This document shows, piece after piece, positions 25,191-33,546 of a DNA stretch of 64,000 bases. The notes beneath the pieces are model-generated. The model worked only from the letters and a program-made list of their open reading frames with translations. It was not told where the DNA came from and searched no databases. Both the position numbers and the translations under genes were made by a program. Numbering within the stretch: the first letter of the stretch is position 1; each line of letters starts with the position of its first letter. The stretch is from assembly GCA_951813605.1 (NCBI GenBank), contig OX638379.1:688471-752470 (forward strand), given 5' to 3'. The DNA comes from an uncultured Bryobacterales bacterium (GTDB lineage Bacteria > Acidobacteriota > Terriglobia > Bryobacterales > UBA6623).

Positions 25191-25772
25191 ATGTATCGCT
25201 TGATCCGGAACGTTCATCTGATTCTCGGGCTGGTGTTTGCGCTGGTGCTCGGTGTCTACCTGCTAAGTTCGGTCCGGCTAGCCCACCGCTCTTGGTTCAC
25301 GGCGACTCCTACTGTTACGGAGGAGAGCCTTCCTGTGGATCCAAGTCAAGCCGGGACGCCTCGCGCGTTGGCGCTGCACCTGATCGAAGAGTACGGACTT
25401 AGGGGGGAGATCGTACGAATCCGGCCTTCGGACGAAGGGAACTTTGTCACGGTAATCCGCCGGCTGGGTACAGGCTACCAAGTTCGCTACCAAGCGGGTG
25501 CCGAACAAGCGAATGTAAAGACGACCCGCCAGGCTTTTATCGGCATGATGCTGAGCATGCATTTCTCACACGGTTTCTGGCACGAAGTCGGATTGATCAA
25601 TGTCTGGGGCGCTGTGTTGCTAGCGACCTCCATCGCGTTGTTGTTGATCGGTGCCTCCGGGATCTATCTCTGGTTCAAGACCTTCGACGAGCGCATCGTC
25701 GGTTCGGTGTTGCTCGCAGGTGGACTTCTCTTCGCTCTTGGCTTGATGGTCCTAGTCCGCATCCAAGGCTAG
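25191..25772 (+). CDS. PepSY-associated transmembrane protein, second of a tandem pair
   Basis: A 193-residue paralogue of the preceding gene, four bases after its stop. It begins MYRLIRNVHLILGLVFALVL, has a periplasmic PepSY-like region (ALALHLIEEYGLRGEIVRIR, GNFVTVIRRLGTGYQVRYQA), then MHFSHGFWHEVGLINVWGAV and the paired helices ALLLIGASGIYLWFKTF and LLAGGLLFALGLMVLV. Histidines in the helices (HFSHGFWHE) could bind haem, as proposed for PepSY-TM reductases. The two halves together match the length of a fused four-helix PepSY-TM protein, so the products probably form a heterodimer. Confidence 0.75.
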   Translation: MYRLIRNVHLILGLVFALVLGVYLLSSVRLAHRSWFTATPTVTEESLPVDPSQAGTPRALALHLIEEYGLRGEIVRIRPSDEGNFVTVIRRLGTGYQVRYQAGAEQANVKTTRQAFIGMMLSMHFSHGFWHEVGLINVWGAVLLATSIALLLIGASGIYLWFKTFDERIVGSVLLAGGLLFALGLMVLVRIQG

Positions 25773-26016
25773 AGGGTGCTTTGGAACTTGATGCCCACCT
25801 CGGTGCGGCGATAGAGCTTGCATGAGGTGTTCGGCGATCACGCTCGGGATTCAATCGTCGCGATCAGGCCGGTCTCGGGAAATGCCGGGCGACCGGCAAG
25901 CGGGGATGCAGTCTTCGTTTCGTTTGGCCTGAATCGATTCCTGGCGGAGCGCGAGATGCAACGGCCCGAATCGGTCCAGCGTCGCACGCTCGGAGCGGAC
26001 CTTCCGGCGCTATGCT

Positions 26017-28341
26017 ATGCGCTATATGCGCTGGCTGACCTCAATTATCCTGCTCCTCGGGTTCTTCGGCTGCGATCGGATCGGAGATCAGGTTCATGCA
26101 CTTCGTGAGGAATCCGTCAAGCGCCTGGCTCAGATCGAGGGCGCCATCTCGATTGACGGACTCGAGAAACCGGTGGAAATCCTACGTGATCGCTGGGGCG
26201 TTGCCCACATTTACGCCGAGACCGTTCGAGACCTCTTTTTCGCGCAAGGCTTCGTAGCCGCCCAGGACCGCCTCTACCAAATCGAGATCTGGCGGCGAAC
26301 CGGAGCCGGGGAACTCGCCGAGATTCTCGGTCCGGAATACGTTTCCCGCGACCGCATCGCCCGCTTGGTGCGCTATCGCGGCGACATGGAGGCCGAATGG
26401 GCCAGCTATTCGCCTCGCTCGCGGGAGATTGCCGAAGCCTTCACCTCCGGCATCAACGCCTATATTGAACGGAATCGCGCCAACCTTCCGATCGAATTCC
26501 ACTTGCTGGGATTTGAGCCGGGAGTTTGGAAACCGGAGCATGTGCTGCTCCGTGTCGCCGGGCTGCTGATGGTGCGTAACATCAGCCAGGAAATCGCTCG
26601 CGCGAAGATGGTCGCCCAACTCGGAATCGACGCGACCCAGCGTTGGTATCCGACGGATCCCGAACGCGACCTGCGACCCGACCCGGAGGTCGATCTGGCC
26701 GGCATCGACGACCGTGTCACGAGTGAGTACCGCAGGGCTGTGTCGATTCCGGTCCTTCGAGAGCAGGACGGATCGAACAACTGGGTTGTCGATGCGAACT
26801 TGAGTGCCACGGGTTCGCCGTTGCTGGCGAGCGACCCGCACAGGCCGGTCATTCTGCCCTCGCTTCGGTACCTAGTGCACCTGAGCGGTCCAGGCTGGAA
26901 TGTGATCGGATCTGGCGAGCCCGCCCTGCCCGGCGTCGCGATAGGGCATAACGAGCGCGTCGGTTGGGGCTTCACCATTGTGCAGTACGACCTCGCAGAC
27001 CTTTTCGTCGAGAGAACCAACCCCGAGAACAGCAATCAGTACTTGTTCCAAGGAGAGTGGCTCGAAATGGAGATCGAGCGCGAAGAAGTCCGGGTCAAGG
27101 GCCAAAGCCAGCCGACGCTCGTCCAGCTTGCGTTCACGCGGAACGGACCGGTGATCTGGGAGGACCCCGACAACGACCGGGTGATCGCGCTGCGCTGGGC
27201 AGGCCAGGAACCCGGCACAGCGGGCTATCTCGGCAGCTTGGCGCTTGACCAGGTTCAGGACTGGAACGGGTTCGTCGAAGCGATGCGGGCTTGGAAGGTT
27301 CCCGCCGAGAACATCGTCTACGCGGATGTGGACGGCAACATTGGCTGGGTCGCGGCAGGCCTAATGCCCGTGCGGGACGGTTGGTCCGGACTGTTGCCGG
27401 TTTCCGGACATACGGGGCGCTACCGGTGGCGGGAGTTCCTCGATGTAGAGGATCTCCCGCAGCTCAAGAACCCCGCGAGCGGCTATATCGCGACAGCGAA
27501 CCAGAACATACTCCCCAACGGATACACTCGCGATCTCGGTTTCGATTGGTCGGCCCCGTACCGCTTCGAGCGTGTCGATGAGGTTCTCGCACGCGGCGGA
27601 AAGTTCGGGATCGAGGACTTCAAGGCGCTTCAGCACGACGTGACGTCCATTCCGGCCCGCCATCTGGTGGCGATGCTGCGGGAATCGTCCGACGGCGCAT
27701 CCGAGGCGGAGTCGCTCTTCGACGGCTGGAATTTTGTTCTGGATGCCGATTCGAACGCCGCGGCGCTTTTCGAGGCTTGGGTGAGGCGGCTCCCGGCGAT
27801 GTATGTCGACTCCGAGGCGCCGCCGGACGCGCGCCAGCTGATCGGGCGCTATCTTCAGCTTCCCAACCTCATCGCCGGGCTTCGCGCTGCTCCTGAGGCG
27901 CAGCGGGGTCGGATCATGGCCGAGTCTCTCGACGAGGCGTTCGCCGTACTCAAGTCGACACTTGGCGCGGACTCGGCCGCGTGGCGCTGGGGGGACCTGC
28001 ACCAAATCAGCTTCCGGCATCCGCTAGCGAACAACCCCGCGAGGCGAGCGGTGCTGGATCTAGGCCCTGTCCGTCGCGGAGGCGACGGATTCACGCCCAA
28101 CGCCACGCGCGGACCGGGGTACTCCCAGTCCAGCGGCGCCTCTTACCGCCACATCCTCGACTTGGCCGACTGGGATCGCTCGGTATTCACCAGTGCGCCG
28201 GGGCAATCGGGCCAACCGGGGAGCCCGCATTATGACGATCTATTGACCATGTGGGCCGATGGCAGCTACGCCCCGCTCGCATTTAGCCGTGCGGCGGTCG
28301 AAGAAAACACCGCCCATCGACTCGTGCTCCAGCCCCAGTAG
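26017..28341 (+). CDS. Penicillin acylase family (Ntn-hydrolase), exported
   Basis: Self-processing amidase of the penicillin G acylase/AHL acylase family (PF01804), 774 residues. After a leader that may be a lipoprotein signal (LLLGFFGCD) comes the alpha chain (PVEILRDRWGVAHIYAETVR, LFFAQGFVAAQDRLYQIEIW), a spacer, and the autoprocessing site DGSNNWVV whose Ser253 becomes the N-terminal nucleophile of the beta chain. Downstream are SDPHRPVILPSLRYLVHLSG, GVAIGHNERVGWGFT and ANQNILPNGYT (oxyanion-side Asn). Substrates in the family include beta-lactams, homoserine lactones and lipopeptides; which applies here cannot be told. The 244-base gap upstream has a TATGCT near the start that could be a -10. 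Confidence 0.93.
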   Translation: MRYMRWLTSIILLLGFFGCDRIGDQVHALREESVKRLAQIEGAISIDGLEKPVEILRDRWGVAHIYAETVRDLFFAQGFVAAQDRLYQIEIWRRTGAGELAEILGPEYVSRDRIARLVRYRGDMEAEWASYSPRSREIAEAFTSGINAYIERNRANLPIEFHLLGFEPGVWKPEHVLLRVAGLLMVRNISQEIARAKMVAQLGIDATQRWYPTDPERDLRPDPEVDLAGIDDRVTSEYRRAVSIPVLREQDGSNNWVVDANLSATGSPLLASDPHRPVILPSLRYLVHLSGPGWNVIGSGEPALPGVAIGHNERVGWGFTIVQYDLADLFVERTNPENSNQYLFQGEWLEMEIEREEVRVKGQSQPTLVQLAFTRNGPVIWEDPDNDRVIALRWAGQEPGTAGYLGSLALDQVQDWNGFVEAMRAWKVPAENIVYADVDGNIGWVAAGLMPVRDGWSGLLPVSGHTGRYRWREFLDVEDLPQLKNPASGYIATANQNILPNGYTRDLGFDWSAPYRFERVDEVLARGGKFGIEDFKALQHDVTSIPARHLVAMLRESSDGASEAESLFDGWNFVLDADSNAAALFEAWVRRLPAMYVDSEAPPDARQLIGRYLQLPNLIAGLRAAPEAQRGRIMAESLDEAFAVLKSTLGADSAAWRWGDLHQISFRHPLANNPARRAVLDLGPVRRGGDGFTPNATRGPGYSQSSGASYRHILDLADWDRSVFTSAPGQSGQPGSPHYDDLLTMWADGSYAPLAFSRAAVEENTAHRLVLQPQ

Positions 28342-28589
28342 GCAGTCGTTCCCGGCGACTTGCAGCCTTTCACGGAGTGTCGACCAAGTACCGATCGCCG
28401 TTGCGCGCGAATAAGGAGACCGATAGCTGAGTACTCGAACTTCGATCGTCTGATTGGGGCCAGTTGTATCGTTTAGTCTGGCCAAGGAGTAGATCCACAC
28501 GGCGCAATGGCAGGGATATCCGAGCATCGATCGATTTAGACGGGACGCGCCCACCCTCCGCGGACTGTCTTCGGTACCTTGGGTCATCT

Positions 28590-29735
28590 ATGCAAGTACA
28601 CCGCGTTGCTTTTCGTTGCCTCTTTTTGCCGCTCTTGGTCTTCGACGGTACCGGACGCGCGCAGACCGTCGACCCGCTAGCCGAGATTTACTCGGTCGAG
28701 GCAAAGCCGGCGGTCGAATCACTCATTGACGAGTTTCGCGGGCAGCGCCGGTACAAGGCGGCGGACTTCCCGCTTACCCCTGAGCGATTCCGTCAATTCA
28801 AGCAGGAAGTTGTCTCGGAATTCGTCCGGGCGCTGCAGCTCGAAGATTGGGTCGTGCGGTCAGGCGGCGACAAGCGGAGCCCGATTCGACGCCTTTTTCG
28901 AGACCGCGTCGTTAGACGCTTCAACCATGCGGGAGTCGAGATGGAAGCCCATGTAGTCGAGCTTTTGAAGACCGGCGACCGGATCCCCGTCGTGCTTTGC
29001 CTGCCGCCAGGTCAGGAGAATCATCCTGCGGTGGCAGCGTTTCCGGGTCACGGCGAACACCCGTTGCATGACCTTGTCTTCGGCGAAGAAAGCTACCAAA
29101 GGGCGATTGCCGCCCGCCTCGCTCGCGCCGGCTTCGCGTCGGTCGCCGTGGAGAAGGTCGATAGCGGCTACATGTCCCGGCACGGCTCGGCAGGAGTCGA
29201 CGAGAAAGAGATTGCGGGTTTCCGTCTGGCAATGGGGTCTCCCATTCGTGCCGTTCAACTGATGGCGAACCTAGCCGCGGTCGAAATCCTTGCTGCCCAT
29301 CCGCGTGTAGATCAGAGCCGGATTGGTGCGACTGGTGTCTCCTTGGGAGGATGGCTTGCAATACAAACAGCCCTGCTCAACGATCGCATCCGCGCAGTAG
29401 CCGAGTACGGTACGAAGACCGTGTATCTCCCGGATGAAACCGAAGCAGCCGAATTCACCGGGATCGGTGATCTTTGCCACGTCATTCCGGAGACATTTCG
29501 ACTGGGTGACCGCAACCTCCTACTGATTCCGTTCGCTCCGGCACCACTGCTCTCGGGTCACGGAGGCCCCACCGACAGATCCTCGCACGGCCAATTCGAA
29601 CGCTACTACAGAACCGTCTACGAATCCCAGTACCGCGCGCTGGGCGAACCGCAGAACTTTCGGTACCACATCCACGATGGCGGCCATGCGACGCACGCGC
29701 CGACGGTCATCGCGTTCTTCGAGGAGATGCTCTGA
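28590..29735 (+). CDS. Exported alpha/beta hydrolase (acetyl xylan esterase/dienelactone hydrolase-like)
   Basis: Secreted esterase-like enzyme of 381 residues with signal peptide (FRCLFLPLLVFDGTGRAQ). The oxyanion strand is PVVLCLPPGQENHPAVAAFP followed by GHGEHP, the nucleophile elbow is GATGVSLGGW (Ser251), and the final His is in YHIHDGGHATHAPTVIAFF. An extended N-terminal domain of about 120 residues precedes the fold. It is related to the acidobacterial hydrolases annotated as acetyl xylan or 4-O-methylglucuronoyl esterases, but no substrate-specific motif was seen. I chose ATG 28590 for its leader peptide; upstream in-frame sequence to 28464 does not look coding. Confidence 0.85.
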   Translation: MQVHRVAFRCLFLPLLVFDGTGRAQTVDPLAEIYSVEAKPAVESLIDEFRGQRRYKAADFPLTPERFRQFKQEVVSEFVRALQLEDWVVRSGGDKRSPIRRLFRDRVVRRFNHAGVEMEAHVVELLKTGDRIPVVLCLPPGQENHPAVAAFPGHGEHPLHDLVFGEESYQRAIAARLARAGFASVAVEKVDSGYMSRHGSAGVDEKEIAGFRLAMGSPIRAVQLMANLAAVEILAAHPRVDQSRIGATGVSLGGWLAIQTALLNDRIRAVAEYGTKTVYLPDETEAAEFTGIGDLCHVIPETFRLGDRNLLLIPFAPAPLLSGHGGPTDRSSHGQFERYYRTVYESQYRALGEPQNFRYHIHDGGHATHAPTVIAFFEEML

Positions 29736-29916
29736 AAGTGCGGTGGAACGCAGCGAGGCGCTTTCCGCTCCGCATTCAAACGTCCTGTGCCTGATCGGCA
29801 TCAATCACGAGAGGCTGGCGCATTGTCCCGTGTCTGACTTGTCTCTCACGTAGAGGCGAGGCTTGCCCTGCAATAATGCGGGGTGGAACGTGCGCGACGA
29901 GACGCGCGGATTGACA

Positions 29917-32268
29917 ATGCGCGTTCGAATTGCACTCGCTCGTCTCAGGCGACATCCTAGCGCCTCGGCGGTCATTGCGATCAGCTTGGCTCTTGGCATC
30001 GCGGCAAACACATTGATGTTCAGCGCATATCGCGCGTTTCTCAATCCCAAGCACTTTGTTGACATTAACCGGCAATTCAGAGTCTTTGAATCAGAACGCG
30101 GGCAACTCAGCAGCGTGTCCGCCCCGAACTATCGCGAGATAAGACAGCGACAGCGGTCTCTCGGGGCGCTTGCTGCATTTGCCGAGCGAGTCTTCAATAT
30201 TTCCGGCGGCTCGCACCAGCCAGAGCTAATCGATGGCGTCCTCATGACACAAGACCTATTTCGGGTGCTTGGAGTCCAGCCCGTGATGGGCAGAGCCTTC
30301 GCAGAGGAAGAACTCCATAGTGGTGGACCGGGTGCTGTCGTTGTTTCTCATACCTTTTGGCAGTCGCGATTTGCCGGTCGGAGTGACGCGCTCGGCCAAT
30401 CAGTGGCGGTCGACGGCGACTTGCGTGAAATAGTCGGCGTCATGCCGCGCGGGTTTCACTTCGCGTGGTCCGCTGACGTATGGGTCCCTTGGACAAGCCC
30501 CGATACAGACAATCAGCGCCTCCGCAATCTCCGCGTAATCGGCCGATTGTCGCCAAACTCCACGGTTCAGGGTGCCGAGGCCGAACTCAGCGAGATTGTG
30601 GCGCGAGCCGAAAGCCAGCGGAGCATCTCGTTGATGCCCTTAGAAGAGACATTGAGCGGCGGGGGCGCAATGAGGGGAAGCATCGAGCTAGTCCTGCTCG
30701 CTTCCGCGTTCGTATTGCTGATTGCCGGTCTCAATGTCAGTAGTCTCCACTCTGTCGATGCTCTATCGAGACAACGCGACACCGCGACCCGCATTGCCCT
30801 CGGAGCGTCGAGGACGGAGGTGGTCCGACATTTTCTGACCGAAAGCGTCGTTGTGGCGATGGCAGGCGGGGTGCTTGGCGTCGCAGGTGCCTACTGGGGG
30901 ATCACGTACATCACGATGAAGCTCGCATCGGATATTCCCTACTGGATGGAAATCCGGCTTGATGGGCCAGGTCTCCTGTATTCCTTCGTTCTGTCCGTGT
31001 TCGCGGGCATCGTTTCGGGCCTGCATCCAGCGCTGCAGGCCTCTCGCACGCCCCACCGTGCGCTCCAAGAGGGCCCAACAGGTAGCCGCAGGACCGCGAA
31101 CTTGGTGAGGCTCCTCGTCTTGGGCCAAGTCGCCGCTGCCGTTGTGTTGCTTTTTGGAACCAAGGCGGCGATCGATGCGATTCAAACTCTAGAGACTCGA
31201 GACCTTGGATACCACCTCGATGGCAAGCTGACGGTTTCCGTTCCACTGTTGTCTGACAGGTACGCTGCCGATGAGTTCAAGCAGCACGCGACGAGCCAAA
31301 TACTCGAGAGATCGCGTGCCTTGCCTGGTGTCAAACGAGTCGCAGCTGTGAGTCCAATGCCGCTGAGAGACTCTTGGCGGACGATCTCCCTGCGCCTTCC
31401 TGGTGGGCATTTGGGCTCGTCGGACGCCGAACGGGTTTCAGCGCTCGATTATGCGTGCACGTCGGAATATTTTGCTGTCATGGGTATTTCGTTGCTCGCG
31501 GGAGAGGCGTTTCGGGGACCGGGGCCTTCAACCTTCCGTCGAGAAATCATCCTCAATCGAACTCTGTCGCGTCTCGTGTCGGGGAACGATCCGTCCGAAG
31601 CGATAGGGAGAATCATTCCAATCTCTGACGCACCCCACCGAGTCATCGGAGTTGTCGAGGACTCATATCACACGCATACAGCCTCCACACCGACTCCTGC
31701 CATCTATCGAACGCTGGCAGCCGTGCCCAGACAGCGCTTTTCGATCATCTTGGCATCCGACACACCGGCTGAAGCTCTCCAAGTTCCAGTGCGGGAGGTC
31801 ATCGGAGAGTTCGATGCAGCCCTTGCCGTTTCAGACGTCTCCACGATGCAAGCCTTGCTTGCTGAGTCGCTCTCGAAATTCCGAGCGACCACGTACATGC
31901 TGGGTGCCGTGTCCCTGCTTGCTCTCGTCTTGGCTTTAACAGGGATTTATGGAATTGCCGCGGCCTCAGTCGCTTGGCGCGCTCGTGAACTTGCGATTCG
32001 GCGCGCTCTCGGGAGCTCGAATGCGGATGTAATCGCCTTGGTCTTGGGGCAGGTGGCGCGATTGACTTTGATCGGCTTGCTCTTGGGAACGGCCTTTTCC
32101 TATCCATTGATAGGCCTGCTAAAGAGTGCGCTGTATGGTGTCGAAGAGTTTCCGTTCACGTCCCATGTCGCCGTCTGGCTGTCTGTTGGGGCGACTAGTC
32201 TTCTGACCGCGTCAGTCCCGGTTCTAAGATCCGTGCGGGCCAAGCCCTTCGAGGTTCTCAGCGAGTAG
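29917..32268 (+). CDS. ADOP family ABC permease (MacB/FtsX type), intact
   Basis: Full-length 783-residue inner-membrane permease. It has the N-terminal helix (ALARLRRHPSASAVIAISLA, LALGIAANTLMFS), a MacB-like periplasmic domain (APNYREIRQRQRSLGALAAF; GVQPVMGRAFAEEE; VVSHTFWQSRFAGRSDALGQ), an FtsX core (TATRIALGASRTEVVRHFLT), a second periplasmic domain (GVKRVAAVSPMPL; YFAVMGISLLAGEAF) and the terminal FtsX core (RELAIRRALGSSNADVIALV). Unlike MacB it has no ATPase domain, and none lies next to it. These permeases are hugely amplified in Acidobacteriota and probably act in efflux or envelope export. The start is ATG 29917 before MRVRIALARLRR. Confidence 0.9.
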   Translation: MRVRIALARLRRHPSASAVIAISLALGIAANTLMFSAYRAFLNPKHFVDINRQFRVFESERGQLSSVSAPNYREIRQRQRSLGALAAFAERVFNISGGSHQPELIDGVLMTQDLFRVLGVQPVMGRAFAEEELHSGGPGAVVVSHTFWQSRFAGRSDALGQSVAVDGDLREIVGVMPRGFHFAWSADVWVPWTSPDTDNQRLRNLRVIGRLSPNSTVQGAEAELSEIVARAESQRSISLMPLEETLSGGGAMRGSIELVLLASAFVLLIAGLNVSSLHSVDALSRQRDTATRIALGASRTEVVRHFLTESVVVAMAGGVLGVAGAYWGITYITMKLASDIPYWMEIRLDGPGLLYSFVLSVFAGIVSGLHPALQASRTPHRALQEGPTGSRRTANLVRLLVLGQVAAAVVLLFGTKAAIDAIQTLETRDLGYHLDGKLTVSVPLLSDRYAADEFKQHATSQILERSRALPGVKRVAAVSPMPLRDSWRTISLRLPGGHLGSSDAERVSALDYACTSEYFAVMGISLLAGEAFRGPGPSTFRREIILNRTLSRLVSGNDPSEAIGRIIPISDAPHRVIGVVEDSYHTHTASTPTPAIYRTLAAVPRQRFSIILASDTPAEALQVPVREVIGEFDAALAVSDVSTMQALLAESLSKFRATTYMLGAVSLLALVLALTGIYGIAAASVAWRARELAIRRALGSSNADVIALVLGQVARLTLIGLLLGTAFSYPLIGLLKSALYGVEEFPFTSHVAVWLSVGATSLLTASVPVLRSVRAKPFEVLSE

Positions 32269-32363
32269 GAAGGCACCCGTGGAATGCTAGCCCGCCCGCA
32301 GGTGCAAACCCGAACGCCCGCAACGGGTCCGGCAAGTCAAGAACGCCCTTTGGTTGACGTCGA

Positions 32364-32636
32364 ATGCTTTGCGAGCCGAAGGTGCCTTATGGCACTCACA
32401 TCATCTTTGTGCCAATGGAAGAGCTGGCGAGGGACTTGGCGGAATCAGTTAGGGAATCGGCCTCAGCGCATGGACTGATGCTAGATTCTTCGTTTGACCC
32501 GAAGTCCGTATCGGGCGTGAACCTGAGATTAGGTTCTCATTGCAGATTAGCTTCAGCGCGAGACGTTCCTCTACTGCGAATCAGGATTGAAGGGATCCCA
32601 TGCGATAACTTCGAATCATTTCGCTTGCCATTCTAG
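32364..32636 (+). CDS. Uncertain 90-residue protein or gene fragment
   Basis: The 500-base gap after the ADOP permease holds one frame that reads like protein: VPYGTHIIFVPMEELARDLA, ESVRESASAHGLMLDSSFDP, VSGVNLRLGSHCRLASARDV, LLRIRIEGIPCDNFESF. No family is recognised, no leader or membrane segment is visible, and there is no good ribosome-binding site. It lies just outside a zone of transposase remnants and may be a truncated end of a larger gene. Confidence 0.32.
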   Translation: MLCEPKVPYGTHIIFVPMEELARDLAESVRESASAHGLMLDSSFDPKSVSGVNLRLGSHCRLASARDVPLLRIRIEGIPCDNFESFRLPF

Positions 32637-32776
32637 TCTCGTTGATTTCATTGAGTTCGGCTACCTTGGGCCGTGATTTGACAATTGCTAGATACGAAAT
32701 CGCTCGGAAGTCTCGACACAGCCATCACTTACAAGCGAATTCCCGCTGCGTCCGACATATCTAGGCCGCAATTGTG

Positions 32777-33303
32777 TCAGGTGATCTCCAGGATGGGTAG
32801 CGGAGCATCTATCCCGAGTTTTTTCAATCGCCTAGCGATTTTCGACGGTGGGTCGGTCAGTTGCCAGACTTCCCGATCTCCCCCGACAACAGCGCCAGCT
32901 GGATCCGCTTCGGATCGACCCAAGTGTTGCTCCGGCCGTCCCCGGGCGCCCGGTCCCGCAGCAGTGCCGGCACCGTGATTGTCACCTCGGCGTGGATCCG
33001 GTGCGGCGCCCAAAGATGCGCCGGCCGCAGCCTCAGGCAGCTCCTCAACGCCCGCCATGACTGCTTCACCGTTTGCAGCTGCTTGTGCCCCAGCGCCATG
33101 TCCTCCCAGCTCAAGCTGTCGTCATTGCCCTGCGCGGCGAACTCCCCGTCGCGGCGCTCTTTGCCGCCCTCGCCAGCCCCGTTCTGGCATCCGGCGCGCA
33201 CTGAGTTCGCCCTCCAGTTCGGCAAGAGATTTCGGCTGGTGACGCCATGAGAACTCACCCGTACGGATATCATCGGCGCCGTAACCGTGGACGAGCAAAT
33301 CAA
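32777..33303 (-). pseudogene. Degenerate IS1634-like transposase, C-terminal part, frameshifted
   Basis: Two overlapping minus-strand frames together give the C-terminus of an IS1634/IS4-type DDE transposase. The first reads LSWEDMALGHKQLQTVKQSW, RALRSCLRLRPAHLWAPHRI and HAEVTITVPALL, matching the family's 'ALGYKQL..VERAWR.LKS...LRPV.HR...RI.AHV' block. The second frame supplies the usual ending VWQLTDPPSKIARRLKKLGI and DAPLPILEIT. A frameshift near 32860-32890 joins them. A further frame at 33122-33487 starts with a helix-turn-helix-like VQRGDRSVPDAARKCGISRN and may be another transposase scrap. This is a different element from the intact one next door. Confidence 0.65.
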
Positions 33304-33546
33304 TATGCAACAACCTCACACACGGAAATTCTGACAGTCCCGCACCTCTTCGTAGCGCGCCGACGCCGGCGCTGCGGTCCCGCTCCGCCTGCTTCACCCC
33401 GCGCTGAACCCCGTTCCGCGAAATCCCACATTTCCGGGCGGCGTCTGGCACACTGCGATCCCCGCGCTGCACTAGGCGGAACTTCATTCTCCCGAAAACG
33501 GACTAACTCGAAGCATCCAAAGCGGATAGCAGCAGATAGCTGGGGC

